Shown here piece by piece: positions 44,504-53,556 of a DNA stretch of 64,000 nucleotides. The notes under the pieces are model-generated. The model did no database searches. It was not told the origin of the DNA and saw nothing but the letters and a program-made list of their open reading frames with translations. The position numbers and the translations under genes are program-made. The stretch is from Janthinobacterium sp. TB1-E2 (GTDB taxonomy: Bacteria; Pseudomonadota; Gammaproteobacteria; Burkholderiales; Burkholderiaceae_D), in NCBI RefSeq assembly GCF_036885605.1, contig NZ_CP142523.1:248001-312000 (forward strand), written 5' to 3'. Numbering within the stretch: the stretch's first letter is position 1; each line of letters starts with the position of its first letter.

Positions 44504-45508
44504 ATGAAATTGAACAAAATGATGGTGACGGCATTGAGCATGTGCATGATCGGCTGCCTGGCCGCCAGCGCGCAGGCGGCGGAAAAAATCAAGATCGCCA
44601 TGGTCGTCAAGAGCCTGGGCAACGGCTTCTTCGACGCCGCCCACGAAGGGGCGAACGAGGCGGCCAAGCAGCTGGGCGACGTGGAAGTCATTTACACGGG
44701 GCCCACCACGGCGACGGCGGAAGGGCAGATCGAAATCATCAGCTCGCTGATCAGCCAGAAGGTCAGCGCCATCGTCATTTCCGCCAACGATGCCAATGCG
44801 CTCGTGCCGATCACCAAGAAAGCCATGCAGCGAGGCATCAAGGTCATTTCCTTCGACAGCGGCCTGGCCAAGGAGGGGCGTTTGATGCAGCTGAACCCGT
44901 CCAGCCCGGCCCTGATCGGCCAGAAACAGATTGAAATGGCGGCCGACGCCATCGGCGGCACGGGCGAGATCGCCATCCTGTCGGCCACGGCGCAGGCGAC
45001 GAATCAGAACATCTGGATCGGCGAAATGAAAAAGACGCTGGCCCAGCCCGCGTATGCGAAGATCAAGCTGGTGGCCACCGTGTATGGCGACGACCAGTCC
45101 GACAAGAGCTACCGCGAAGCCATCGGCTTGTTGCGCAGCAACCCGAACCTGAAAGCCATCATCGCGCCAACCACGGTGGGCATCAATGCGGCCGGCAAGG
45201 CCGTGGTCGACGAGAAACTCGTGGGCAAGGTGTATGTGACGGGCCTGGGCTTGCCGTCGGAAATGGCCGGCCACGTGAAGAGCGGCGCCGTGAAAAGCTT
45301 TGCCATCTGGAACCCGATCGACCTCGGCTACGCCGCCACGTATGCCGCCCATCAATTCGTCACCGGCAAGGCCAGCGGCAAGCCGGGCGAAAGCATCGCC
45401 GTCGGCCGCATGGGCAAGCTGACACTCGATGCGGGCGGCGAAGCGGCGCTGGCGCCGCCGTTCACCTACAACAAGGATAACGTCGACAAGTTCTCGAAGA
45501 TATTCTGA
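44504..45508 (+). CDS. rhaS: rhamnose ABC transporter substrate-binding protein
   Basis: Predicted protein of 334 residues. A signal peptide (about 1-25, cut near AQA-AEK) precedes a periplasmic sugar-binding fold of the ribose-binding type: IKIAMVVKSLGNGFFDAAHEG, GPTTATAEGQIEIISSLISQ and VISANDANALVPITKKAM. The N-terminus lacks a lipobox. It binds rhamnose for the RhaTPQ transporter. A dispersed repeat separates it from rhaT. Confidence 0.92.
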   Translation: MKLNKMMVTALSMCMIGCLAASAQAAEKIKIAMVVKSLGNGFFDAAHEGANEAAKQLGDVEVIYTGPTTATAEGQIEIISSLISQKVSAIVISANDANALVPITKKAMQRGIKVISFDSGLAKEGRLMQLNPSSPALIGQKQIEMAADAIGGTGEIAILSATAQATNQNIWIGEMKKTLAQPAYAKIKLVATVYGDDQSDKSYREAIGLLRSNPNLKAIIAPTTVGINAAGKAVVDEKLVGKVYVTGLGLPSEMAGHVKSGAVKSFAIWNPIDLGYAATYAAHQFVTGKASGKPGESIAVGRMGKLTLDAGGEAALAPPFTYNKDNVDKFSKIF

Positions 45509-45532
45509 TTTGTTTGTGTACCGACGGCCGTA

Positions 45533-45620
45533 GGTCGGATCAGGCGCGAAGCGCCGTAATCCGATATCACCGGTAAAGCCAACAATGTTGTCGGGTTACG
45601 CGCTGGCGCGCTAACCCGAC
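45533..45620. repeat. dispersed double-hairpin repeat, copy A (rhaS-rhaT gap)
   Basis: Two consecutive inverted repeats built on GTCGGATTACG-like arms. The second is GTCGGGTTACGCGC, TG, GCGCGCTAACCCGAC at 45590-45620. They are joined by a spacer with CCAACAATGTTGTCGG. The same structure occurs at 58138-58229. It sits inside the rhaS-rhaT gap, where it could lower expression of the downstream transporter genes relative to the binding protein. Confidence 0.85.
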
Positions 45621-45643
45621 CTGCGAATATCTCTCAAGTGTGA

Positions 45644-47200
45644 ATGGCTATGTCACAGAATCCCCCTATTGCGCAGAACGCGGCGCCGGTGTTGCGCCTG
45701 CATGGCATCTGCAAGCACTTCCATGGCGTCACCGCGCTGAAAGACGTGGCGCTGACCGTACGCGCCGGTGAAGTCATGGCGCTGATCGGTGAAAACGGCG
45801 CCGGCAAGTCGACCCTGGTCAAGACGTTGACGGGCATTTATCAACCGGATGCGGGCAGCATGGAACTGGGCGGCAAGGCTGTGCTGTTTTCCAATCCGCA
45901 AGATGCGATGGATGCCGGCATTACCGCCGTGCACCAGGAAACCATGATGTTCGACGAACTGACGGTGGCCGAAAACATCTATATCGGGCGCCAGCCGCAA
46001 ACGGGTTTCCCGCCGCGCATAGACTGGCCACGCATGGCGGCCGAGGCCGAGCAGATCTTCGCGCGCCTGGAAGTGCAGTTACCCGTATTGGCCAAGGTCA
46101 AGGAATTGAGCGTGGCGCAACGCCACTTCGTGGAAATCGCGCGCGCCCTGTCGCAAGAGGCGCGCGTGGTGATCATGGACGAGCCCACCGCCTCGCTGTC
46201 GCAGCGCGAAATCCATGAGCTGTATCGCATCATCGCCCAGCTGCGCGCGGCGGGCACGGCGGTGATTTTCATTTCGCACAAATTCGATGAAATCTTTACC
46301 GTCGCCGACACCTATACAGTGCTGCGCGACGGCCATTTCGTCGCCGCCGGCGCAATGGCCGACATCAGCGAACCGCAGCTCGTGTCGCTGATGGTCGGGC
46401 GCACCATTCAGCAAGTGTTTCCCAAGGTCGACGTCCCCCTGGGACCAACCTTGCTGGAAGTGTCGCAACTGTGCCATGCGACGGAATTTCACGGCGTCAG
46501 TTTCTCCGTGCGGCAAGGCGAGATCGTCGGCTTCTACGGCCTGGTCGGCGCGGGCCGCTCGGAAGTGATGCAAGCGCTGTTCGGCTTGACCGAGGGCGTG
46601 CGCGGCACGATCACCATCGCCGGCGAGAAAGTGCGCATCGGCTGCGCCAGCGACGCCATCCGGCACGGCATCGCGTATGTGCCCGAAGACCGCCAGCACC
46701 AAGGCGCGCACCTGTCGATGTCCATCGTGCAAAACATCACCTTGCCGATTCTGGACAGCATCGGCTTTTTCCTGCGGCCACGGCGCGCGCAGGAGACGGC
46801 CATCGCGCGCCACCTGAGCGAGCAGCTCGAATTGAAGGCCAGCCACTTTACGCAGATGGTGTCGGAACTGTCGGGCGGCAATCAGCAAAAAGTCGTGCTG
46901 GCCAAATGGCTGGCCACCAGGCCCCGCGTGATCATTCTCGATGAGCCTACGAAGGGTATCGATATCGGCTCCAAGGCGGCCGTGCACCGCTTCATCAGCG
47001 AGCTCGTCACGCAAGGCCTGTCCGTGATCCTCGTGTCGTCCGAGCTGCCGGAAGTGCTGGGCATGGCGGACCGCATCGTGGTCATGCACCAGGGCCATAT
47101 CCACCGCGTCTTTCCGCGCGCCCAGGCGACCCCGGAAAACGTCGTCGCCGCCGCTTCCGGCAGCGGCCATCCGATCGAGGAATTGACATGCGCTATCTGA
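45644..47200 (+). CDS. rhaT: rhamnose ABC transporter ATP-binding protein
   Basis: Predicted protein of 518 residues with two fused ATPase domains, as in RbsA-type sugar importers. First domain (about 12-245): GENGAGKST, a LSVAQRHFVEIARAL signature, and MDEPTASLS. Second domain (about 265-505): degenerate GLVGAGRSE Walker A, a LSGGNQQKVVLAKWL signature, and LDEPTKGIDIG. It powers RhaPQ. The gene overlaps rhaP by 13 bases. Confidence 0.93.
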   Translation: MAMSQNPPIAQNAAPVLRLHGICKHFHGVTALKDVALTVRAGEVMALIGENGAGKSTLVKTLTGIYQPDAGSMELGGKAVLFSNPQDAMDAGITAVHQETMMFDELTVAENIYIGRQPQTGFPPRIDWPRMAAEAEQIFARLEVQLPVLAKVKELSVAQRHFVEIARALSQEARVVIMDEPTASLSQREIHELYRIIAQLRAAGTAVIFISHKFDEIFTVADTYTVLRDGHFVAAGAMADISEPQLVSLMVGRTIQQVFPKVDVPLGPTLLEVSQLCHATEFHGVSFSVRQGEIVGFYGLVGAGRSEVMQALFGLTEGVRGTITIAGEKVRIGCASDAIRHGIAYVPEDRQHQGAHLSMSIVQNITLPILDSIGFFLRPRRAQETAIARHLSEQLELKASHFTQMVSELSGGNQQKVVLAKWLATRPRVIILDEPTKGIDIGSKAAVHRFISELVTQGLSVILVSSELPEVLGMADRIVVMHQGHIHRVFPRAQATPENVVAAASGSGHPIEELTCAI

Positions 47201-48186
47201 AGCAACGTGAAATCCAGCTGGCACTGCTGATCGTGCTGCTGGTGCTGCTGGTGGGCCTGCGCTCGCCCGTTTTCCTGACCCCGGGCAGCCTGGCCAACCT
47301 GCTCACCGACAGCACCTTGCTGATCATGCTGGCGCTGACGCAGATGTTCGTCATCATTACGCGCGGCATCGACCTGTCGGTGGCATCCAATTTGGCGCTG
47401 TCGGGCATGCTGTCGGCCTTGCTGGCCGTGCAGTATCCGCACTTGCCGCTGCCGCTGGTGGTGCTGGCGGCGCTGGGCATCGGCCTGCTGCTGGGCCTGA
47501 TCAACGGTTACCTGATCGGCTACCTGGACCTGCCGCCCATCGTCGTGACCCTGGGCACCATGAGCGTGTACCGGGGCCTGGTATTCGTGCTGTCGGGCGG
47601 CGCCTGGGTATCGTCGCACCAGATGCCGGCCGCCTTCATCGACTTTCCGCTGGCGCGCCTGCTGGGCGTGACGCACCTCGTGTGGATCGCGCTGGCGGCC
47701 ATCCTGGCAACCTGTTTCCTGGCCCGCTACACGCGCTTCGGCCGCGACCTGTATGCGATCGGCAACCAGCCGCAGGCGGCCCGCTATGTTGGTATCGCCA
47801 CGGCGCGCCGGCTGCTGTGGACGTATGGCCTGTCGGGCCTGATGGCCGGCCTGTGCGGTTACCTGTGGGTGGCCCGCTACGCCGTGGCGTATTCGGAAAT
47901 CGCATATGGCTTTGAATTTACCGTGATCGCCGCCTGCGTGATCGGCGGCATCAGCATCGCCGGCGGCGCCGGCACGGTGGGCGGCGCGGTGCTCGGCTCG
48001 CTGTTTTTGGCCGTCATCAACAATGCCTTGCCCATCGTCAAGGTCTCGCCCTTCTGGCAAAGCGCGCTGACAGGGATCGTGATCCTCACGGCCGTGCTGC
48101 TCAATGCGCGCGGCACCCGGAACATGGGCCGCCAGATCTTGCCGCTCACGCTGCAAGCCCCCTCGACCCGCAGGAGCGCCGCATGA
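47188..48186 (+). CDS. rhaP: rhamnose ABC transporter permease
   Basis: Predicted protein of 332 residues with eight or more hydrophobic segments. The ribose-type permease motifs are MFVIITRGIDLSVASNLALSGM, PPIVVTLGTMSVYRGLVFVL and CVIGGISIAGGAGTVGGAVLG. It overlaps rhaT by 13 bases and rhaQ by 4, so the three genes are translated together. Confidence 0.92.
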   Translation: MRYLKQREIQLALLIVLLVLLVGLRSPVFLTPGSLANLLTDSTLLIMLALTQMFVIITRGIDLSVASNLALSGMLSALLAVQYPHLPLPLVVLAALGIGLLLGLINGYLIGYLDLPPIVVTLGTMSVYRGLVFVLSGGAWVSSHQMPAAFIDFPLARLLGVTHLVWIALAAILATCFLARYTRFGRDLYAIGNQPQAARYVGIATARRLLWTYGLSGLMAGLCGYLWVARYAVAYSEIAYGFEFTVIAACVIGGISIAGGAGTVGGAVLGSLFLAVINNALPIVKVSPFWQSALTGIVILTAVLLNARGTRNMGRQILPLTLQAPSTRRSAA

Positions 48187-49220
48187 ACGCCACTTCACAG
48201 ACCTTGCACGGCGAAGCGCCGGACAGCGTACCCGTGCGCTCGCGCTACACCATCCTCGACCGCAAGGCGCACCGCATCGGCCAGTATTTTGCCCATTGGG
48301 AAGCGTTATTGGCGCTGCTGCTGATCGCCGTGTTTGCGGCCAACAGCGTGCTGCTGCCGAATTTCCTCGACGCCTACAATCTGGCCGACAGCACCTTCAA
48401 CTTCAGCGAGAAGGCCCTGATCGCGCTGCCGATGGCCTTGCTGATCATTTGCCGCGAAATCGACATTTCCGTCTCCGGCATTTTGGCGCTGTCCTCGGTG
48501 GCGATGGGGTTTGCGCATCACCACGGCGTGCCGCCGCAAGGCTTGCTGTTCGTCGCGCTGGCCATGGGCTCCCTCTGCGGCTGCCTGAACGGCGTGCTCG
48601 TCACGCGCTTCGCCCTGCCATCGATCGTCGTGACGATCGGCACCGTGGCCCTGTTCCGCGGCCTGGCCAGCGTGATCCTGGGCGACCAGGCCTACACCGG
48701 CTATCCGCCACTGCTGATCGACTGGGGGCAAGGCTATTTCTTCGACATCGTGCCGCGCCCCTTCGTCATCTTGCTCGTGTTTTGCGCGCTGTTTGCCGTG
48801 CTGCTGCATGCGACCAGCTGGGGCCGGCGCATCTTTGCCATCGGCTGCAATCCGGGCGCGGCGCGCTTTTCCGGCGTGGCCGTGGACCGCTACCGCTTCG
48901 CCCTGTTCGTGGCCACCGGTGCCATGGCGGGCCTGGCCGCCTGGCTGCTGACGGGACGCATCGGCAGCACGCGCCCGAACATCGCCATGGGCTGGGAACT
49001 CGAAGTGATCACCATGGTCATCCTGGGCGGCGTGAGCATCGCCGGCGGCAAGGGCAGCATCGGCGGCGTGCTGCTGGCCGTGCTGCTGCTGGGCATGGTG
49101 ACATATGGCCTGGCGCTGCTCAATATTCCTGGCGTCATCATGACGATTGTCGTCGGCATCTTGCTGCTGATCACGATTGCACTGCCGCGCCTGTTGAACC
49201 GCAAGCACACACGGAAATAA
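48183..49220 (+). CDS. rhaQ: rhamnose ABC transporter permease, second
   Basis: Predicted protein of 345 residues with a longer soluble N-terminus (about 40 residues) and then membrane segments of the same family as RhaP. Motifs: LIICREIDISVSGILALSSV, PSIVVTIGTVALFRGLASVI and VILGGVSIAGGKGSIGGVLL. It pairs with RhaP to form the channel. rhaU follows after 3 bases. Confidence 0.92.
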   Translation: MNATSQTLHGEAPDSVPVRSRYTILDRKAHRIGQYFAHWEALLALLLIAVFAANSVLLPNFLDAYNLADSTFNFSEKALIALPMALLIICREIDISVSGILALSSVAMGFAHHHGVPPQGLLFVALAMGSLCGCLNGVLVTRFALPSIVVTIGTVALFRGLASVILGDQAYTGYPPLLIDWGQGYFFDIVPRPFVILLVFCALFAVLLHATSWGRRIFAIGCNPGAARFSGVAVDRYRFALFVATGAMAGLAAWLLTGRIGSTRPNIAMGWELEVITMVILGGVSIAGGKGSIGGVLLAVLLLGMVTYGLALLNIPGVIMTIVVGILLLITIALPRLLNRKHTRK

Positions 49221-49223
49221 ACC

Positions 49224-49538
49224 ATGCAACAGATCGCTTTCAAGATGCAGTTGAAACCCGGCCATGCCGCCGAATACCAGCGCCGCCACGACGCCATCTG
49301 GCCCGAGCTGGCCAGCCTGTTGCACGAGTCCGGCGTGCGCGACTACAGCATCTTTCTCGATGAGGAGACGGGCGCGCTGTTCGCCGTGCTGCGCCGCATG
49401 GACGGCCACACGATGGAAGCGCTGCCGCAGCATCCCGTGATGCGCCGCTGGTGGGCGCACATGGCCGACCTGATGGAAACGCAAGCCGATGCGTCGCCCG
49501 TCGCCGTGCCTTTAATCCCCATGTTTCATCTCGCATAA
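49224..49538 (+). CDS. rhaU: L-rhamnose mutarotase
   Basis: Predicted protein of 104 residues, the exact family length. It interconverts alpha and beta L-rhamnose. [20 protein letters not shown] precedes [19 protein letters not shown], which carries the catalytic His. [18 protein letters not shown] and the Trp pair [11 protein letters not shown] follow. E. coli homologue is RhaM/YiiL. It sits between rhaQ and rhaK. Confidence 0.95.
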   Translation: MQQIAFKMQLKPGHAAEYQRRHDAIWPELASLLHESGVRDYSIFLDEETGALFAVLRRMDGHTMEALPQHPVMRRWWAHMADLMETQADASPVAVPLIPMFHLA

Positions 49539-49546
49539 GGACGGCC

Positions 49547-50920
49547 GTGACCATCGACGCCACCGTAGTACTCGATATCGGCAAGACGAATGCCAAGCTG
49601 ACCCTGCTGGACGCCGCCGGCGCCATCCTGGCCGAAGAGCGCCGCCCGAACAGCATCGTGCACGCAGGGCCGTATCCGCACCACGATACGGAAGGGCTGT
49701 GGGACTGGCTGCAAACAGGCCTGGCCGCCTTCGCGCGCCTGGCGCACGTCACCGCCATCGTGCCCGTCACGCACGGTGCCACGGCGGCGCTGGTCGACGA
49801 TGCCGGCCTGGTGCTGCCCATCCTCGACTATGAATCGACCTTGCCCCAATCGCTGGCGGCCGAGTATGCCAGCTTGCGGCCCGCGTTCGGCGACAGCCTG
49901 TCGCCGCAATTGCCCTGCGGCCTGAACCTGGGCTTGCAACTGTTCTGGCTCGCCAGAACCTACCCGCAGGAATTTGCCCGCGCGCGCCATATCCTGACCT
50001 ATCCGCAATACTGGGCCTGGCGGCTATCGGGCGTGGCCGCCAGCGAAGTGACCTCGCTCGGTTGCCATACGGATTTATGGCGGCCGCAGCAAGGGGCCTA
50101 TTCGTCGCTGGTGGAGACCATGGATTGGACGCCATTATTTGCGCCGTTGCAATCGGCATGGACGGCGCTGGGACCCGTGCTGCCGCAGTGGCGCGAGAGC
50201 AATGGCTTGCTGCCCGATTGCCAGGTGCTGTGCGGCATCCATGACAGCAATGCCTCGCTGCTGCGTTATCTCGATGCGCAAGAGCAGGCACAGCCGCGCA
50301 CGGTCTTGTCGACCGGCACCTGGGCCATTGCCGCCGCCTTCGGCGCGCCCCTCGGCCGGCTCGATGAAACGGCCGACATGCTGGCCAACGTGCATGCGCT
50401 GGGCCAACCCGTGGCCTGCATGCGCTTCATGGGCGGGCGCGAATTTGCCGTGCTGGCGGGCAGCGAACCTCAAGTGTGCGGCGCGGACGATATCGCCCGC
50501 CTGGTCAGCCAGGGTACGCTGGCGCTGCCCTGCTTTGCCGAGTCGGGCGGCCCCTTCGTCGGGCAGGAGGGGCGCATCGTCGGGCAGGTACCACGTACGG
50601 CCCAGGAACGCTATGCGCTGGCCACCCTGTATTGCGCGCTGATGAGCGATTATTGCCTCGATGCCCTCGATGCTCAAGGGACCGTGACGGTGGAAGGCAG
50701 TTTCACGGACAACCCGCATTTCGCCGCCCTGCTGGCGGCCTTGCGGCCAGGGCAGGAAGTGAGCGTGTCGCAAGACGCCAGCGGCACGACGTGCGGCGGC
50801 TGGATGCTGCACCGCTGGGGCCAGGTGCCGGCGATGGAGGCGACGGTGGAACCCATGATGGAAGTGGATGGTTTGACCGCGTACCGTGCGCAATGGAGGG
50901 CGATTTGCAGGCCGGATTAG
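49547..50920 (+). CDS. rhaK: rhamnulokinase, FGGY family (RhaK type)
   Basis: Predicted protein of 457 residues. I chose the GTG at 49547 (VTIDATVVLDIGKTNAKLTL), which has AAGGACG in front; 32 more codons upstream are open but lie inside rhaU. The actin-like ATPase fold has LDIGKTNAK, the sugar-binding middle with GIHDSNASLLRYL, STGTWAIAAAFG, and the C-terminal VEGSFTDNPHFAALLAALRP. It phosphorylates L-rhamnulose for RhaD. Last gene of rhaRSTPQUK. Confidence 0.92.
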   Translation: MTIDATVVLDIGKTNAKLTLLDAAGAILAEERRPNSIVHAGPYPHHDTEGLWDWLQTGLAAFARLAHVTAIVPVTHGATAALVDDAGLVLPILDYESTLPQSLAAEYASLRPAFGDSLSPQLPCGLNLGLQLFWLARTYPQEFARARHILTYPQYWAWRLSGVAASEVTSLGCHTDLWRPQQGAYSSLVETMDWTPLFAPLQSAWTALGPVLPQWRESNGLLPDCQVLCGIHDSNASLLRYLDAQEQAQPRTVLSTGTWAIAAAFGAPLGRLDETADMLANVHALGQPVACMRFMGGREFAVLAGSEPQVCGADDIARLVSQGTLALPCFAESGGPFVGQEGRIVGQVPRTAQERYALATLYCALMSDYCLDALDAQGTVTVEGSFTDNPHFAALLAALRPGQEVSVSQDASGTTCGGWMLHRWGQVPAMEATVEPMMEVDGLTAYRAQWRAICRPD

Positions 50921-50963
50921 GTCCGCAGGACCGTCATCCGACGACACCACCGCAGGTGTAAAC

Positions 50964-50990
50964 GAAAAATGCCCTGTCCGCAGACAGGGC
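50964..50990 (-). terminator. intrinsic terminator of the BON-domain gene
   Basis: Arms GCCCTGTC and GACAGGGC with a 4-base loop (50971-50990), followed on the minus strand by ATTTTT. It lies 29 bases past the BON gene stop and between two convergent genes, so it may also end the rhaK message from the other side. Confidence 0.85.
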
Positions 50991-51019
50991 AACCCGGAGT
51001 AAAGTACAGCGCGAGGGGA

Positions 51020-51382
51020 TTAACCGGCGGCTTTGACTTTCAGCTCGTTCTTGATTTCTTTCACGCCGCTCACGGAAGCGACGATCTGCACGACGCGGTC
51101 ACCCGCTTCGGCGCTCGGTACGTCGCCCGACAGGACGACCACACCTTGCTGGGTTGCTACCTTGACCGGCAGGGCAGCGGCTTGCGCATCGGCGCTCAGG
51201 GCGGCCTTGGCCGAGGAAGTGATGGTTTCATCAGGGACGGCTGCGGCAGCGTTGGCGGCCACGACGGTGTCAGCAGGAGCTTGTGCTTTTGGTGCGGAGT
51301 CAGCGGCATGCGAAGCGGTGATCGAGGCGCCCGACAGTACGACAGCGGCAACCAGGGTATTGAACAGTTTCGATGTTTGCAT
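51020..51382 (-). CDS. periplasmic BON-domain protein, OsmY-like
   Basis: Predicted protein of 120 residues from the ATG at 51382, which has GAGAGGAAC in front. A signal peptide (about 1-26, cut near SHA-ADS) is followed by a linker rich in Ala and one BON domain (about 52-118): DETITSSAKAALSADAQAAA, VATQQGVVVLSGDVPSAEAG, VVQIVASVSGVKEIKNELKV. BON domains bind phospholipid and support envelope integrity. OsmY has two; this has one. A sigma-54 promoter and two GlrR-type sites lie upstream, so it is probably switched on by envelope stress through the neighbouring GlrK-GlrR system. Confidence 0.92.
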   Translation of the reverse strand: MQTSKLFNTLVAAVVLSGASITASHAADSAPKAQAPADTVVAANAAAAVPDETITSSAKAALSADAQAAALPVKVATQQGVVVLSGDVPSAEAGDRVVQIVASVSGVKEIKNELKVKAAG

Positions 51383-51458
51383 GGTAGTTCCTCTCAATGA
51401 AGTTAAAAGCTTCTTACTTGGATAAAGCAACACTTTGAAGCGTCACATCTACCCATAC

Positions 51459-51474
51459 AGCAAGCGCCGTGCCA
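51459..51474 (-). promoter_or_regulatory. sigma-54 promoter of the BON-domain gene
   Basis: On the minus strand: TGGCAC, 5 bases GGCGC, TTGCT. This is a complete match to the -24/-12 consensus TGGCAC-N5-TTGCW. The expected start near 51448 gives a leader of about 65 bases before the BON ATG. Confidence 0.88.
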
Positions 51475-51567
51475 GCTTTTAAATTGTATTCAAAATCAAG
51501 GACTTACATTCCATCTCTATTTTTTCAGCCCGTTTCGCAGCGATCTGGCCCGAAAAACGGGGATTTT

Positions 51568-51585
51568 TGTCGCCTGGCAGCGACA
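51568..51585. promoter_or_regulatory. GlrR-type enhancer site, promoter-proximal
   Basis: TGTCGCCTGGCAGCGACA, a TGTC-N10-GACA palindrome extended to TGTCGC...GCGACA. It is centred about 115 bases upstream of the sigma-54 -12 element, a normal distance for an enhancer-binding protein. E. coli GlrR binds TGTC-N10-GACA. Confidence 0.82.
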
Positions 51586-51644
51586 GCTTGTGGCAAGACC
51601 GGCAATGTTTTACGCCAAACCCCTGATTTTTAACGCTTTATTTT

Positions 51645-51662
51645 TGTCGCTATTCAGCGACA
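51645..51662. promoter_or_regulatory. GlrR-type enhancer site, distal, overlapping the glrR stop
   Basis: TGTCGCTATTCAGCGACA, the same TGTCGC...GCGACA arms as the site at 51568, 77 bases further upstream. It covers the last codons and stop of the glrR-like gene. No other gene is recognised in 51383-51649 besides these control elements. Confidence 0.8.
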
Positions 51663-53017
51663 GGGTCGCCATCGGCCCGGAACAGGGCCGGCGTCAGCTC
51701 ATATTTCTGCAATAAGCGGTAGAACTCCGTGCGGTTGCGGTCGGCCAGGCGGGCCGCGTCGGCCACGTTGCCGTCCGTCAGGCGCAGCAGCTGAATCAGG
51801 TAGTCGCGCTCGAAGCGCTGCTTGGCTTCGTTGTAGCTGAGCGCTTCCAGGGACGGCACGCGCAGCGCACGCTGCACCAGGGACAAGGGCACCAGCGGCG
51901 CCGTGGCCAGCGCGCACACTTGCTCGACGACATTGACCAGCTGGCGCACATTGCCGGGCCATGGCGCGGCCACCAGGGCAGTCAAGGCATCGGGCGCGAA
52001 GCCGTTCAACGGTTTTTGATACTTGGCTGCCAGTTTCTGCAGGAAATGGTTCGCCAGCAGGGCGATGTCTTCGCGACGCTCGGCCAGCGGCGGCAAGGTC
52101 AAGGTCACCACGTTGAGCCGGTAATACAGGTCTTCGCGGAATTGCCCCTCGGCCATCGCCACGTCGAGGTCGCGGTGCGTGGCCGACAGCAAGCGCACGT
52201 CCACCGGACGCGTCTGGTCGGCGCCGACGGGGCGCACGGCCCGCTCCTGCAGCACCCTCAGCAGTTTCACCTGCAGCGGCAAGGGCATGTCGCCGATCTC
52301 ATCCAAAAACAGGGTGCCGCCATCGGCCGCCTGGAACAAACCTTCGCGGTTGCCGACGGCGCCCGTAAACGATCCCTTCACGTGGCCGAACAGTTCCGAT
52401 TCCAGCAGCTGCTCGGGAATGGCGCCGCAGTTGACGGCGATGAATGGCGCCTTGGCGCGGCGGCTGGCGTTGTGCAGGGCGCGCGCCAGCAATTCCTTGC
52501 CCGTGCCGCTGGGGCCGCGTATCAGGATGCTGGCGTCGGACCCGGCCACCAGCTTGGCTTCGGCCAGCAGCTCGGCCATCTGCGAACTGCGGCTGATCAG
52601 CTCGGCGCGCCAGCTCTCGTCGCCGGACGCTTGTGCCGGCATGACGGTGGACAAGTTGATGGCATACGCCACTTTTTCCATCAGCAGCTTGCCATCGAAC
52701 GGTTTCGTCAGATAGGCAAACGCGCCGCGCGCCGTCGCGTCGACGGCGTCGGGAATCGTGCCGTGGGCAGTCAGCAGGATGACGGGCAGGGCCGAATGCT
52801 GGCGGCGGATTTCATCGAACAGGGCCAGGCCGTCGCGGCCCGGCAATTGCACGTCGGTAATGACCAAAGCCGGCAATTCCACGGCCAGGCGCGCCAGCGC
52901 CGCTTCCGCGCTGCCCACGGCCGTGACCCGATAATTGCCCGCCTTCAGGCGGATGGTCAACAGGCGCAGCAGGTCGGGATCGTCATCGACCAACAAGATG
53001 TGGGCATGCTCGCTCAT
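51650..53017 (-). CDS. glrR: sigma-54-dependent response regulator, GlrR/QseF type
   Basis: Predicted protein of 455 residues. A receiver domain (about 5-120) has VDDDPDLLRLL and the phospho-Asp in VITDVQLPGRDGL. The AAA+ domain (about 140-380) has GPSGTGKELLARALH, the sigma-54 contact loop GSFTGA (Ser at the second place) and GTLFLDEIGDMPL. A Fis-type helix-turn-helix closes the protein (GNVADAARLADRNRTEFYRLLQKY). It is last in the glrK-qseG-glrR operon and overlaps qseG by 4 bases. E. coli GlrR activates glmY and rpoE; here its predicted sites lie before the BON gene next door. Confidence 0.93.
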   Translation of the reverse strand: MSEHAHILLVDDDPDLLRLLTIRLKAGNYRVTAVGSAEAALARLAVELPALVITDVQLPGRDGLALFDEIRRQHSALPVILLTAHGTIPDAVDATARGAFAYLTKPFDGKLLMEKVAYAINLSTVMPAQASGDESWRAELISRSSQMAELLAEAKLVAGSDASILIRGPSGTGKELLARALHNASRRAKAPFIAVNCGAIPEQLLESELFGHVKGSFTGAVGNREGLFQAADGGTLFLDEIGDMPLPLQVKLLRVLQERAVRPVGADQTRPVDVRLLSATHRDLDVAMAEGQFREDLYYRLNVVTLTLPPLAERREDIALLANHFLQKLAAKYQKPLNGFAPDALTALVAAPWPGNVRQLVNVVEQVCALATAPLVPLSLVQRALRVPSLEALSYNEAKQRFERDYLIQLLRLTDGNVADAARLADRNRTEFYRLLQKYELTPALFRADGDPVAE

Positions 53018-53556
53018 TTCGGCGCTCCCGCGGCAGGGCGCACGGACAGGCTGCGCTCGATATTCTTTAACGCTTCGAGTTTTTCATTGAGCAAGTCGAT
53101 GCGGCGCTGGGCGTCGCGCAACTGCGTGTTGAGCTTGTCGATGCTCTCTTCCTGGCGGCGCAGTTCCGCATATTGGCTGCCCAGCAATTGCGCCAGCGGC
53201 GCCAGCAGTTGCGCATCCTTGCCCGTGGCCGTGGCCAGCGGTTCCAGCGAGGCTTGCGCGCGGGCCAGGTCGCCAGGACCGCGCAAAGCCGCTTGCAGCA
53301 TGGCGCGGCGTAGCGTGTTGTGCGGCGCATGGTCGGCTTTCGCCAGGTCCAGTTGCGCTTTTACCAGTTCCGACGGCGTCATCAGGCGCAAGGCGCTTTG
53401 ATACGCGAGCAGTTCGGTCAGCTGGGGATCGGCCACCACCACGACGCGCGGCGGCGTTTGCACGAGCACGGGCGTCTGGACGGGGGGCTTGGCGGCGCAA
53501 GCGCCCAACAGCAATGCGCAGGCGGCCATGGCGGCCAGGGAAATTCTCGTCATCAT
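53014..53556 (-). CDS. qseG: QseG-like outer-membrane lipoprotein
   Basis: Predicted protein of 180 residues. A lipoprotein signal with lipobox LLGAC (Cys20) is followed by a helical protein and a coiled coil at about 130-170 (LRRQEESIDKLNTQLRDAQRRIDLLNEKLEAL). It lies between the kinase and regulator genes and overlaps both by 4 bases, the place of qseG/yfhG in Enterobacteria. There QseG binds the kinase GlrK and raises its activity. The primary sequence is variable, so the name rests mostly on position and layout. Confidence 0.8.
   Translation of the reverse strand: MMTRISLAAMAACALLLGACAAKPPVQTPVLVQTPPRVVVVADPQLTELLAYQSALRLMTPSELVKAQLDLAKADHAPHNTLRRAMLQAALRGPGDLARAQASLEPLATATGKDAQLLAPLAQLLGSQYAELRRQEESIDKLNTQLRDAQRRIDLLNEKLEALKNIERSLSVRPAAGAPK

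Noticed and set aside
51591..51607. TGGCAAGACCGGCAATG on the plus strand as a second sigma-54 promoter
   Set aside because: The -12 element lacks the TTGC pattern and there is no plus-strand gene after it.
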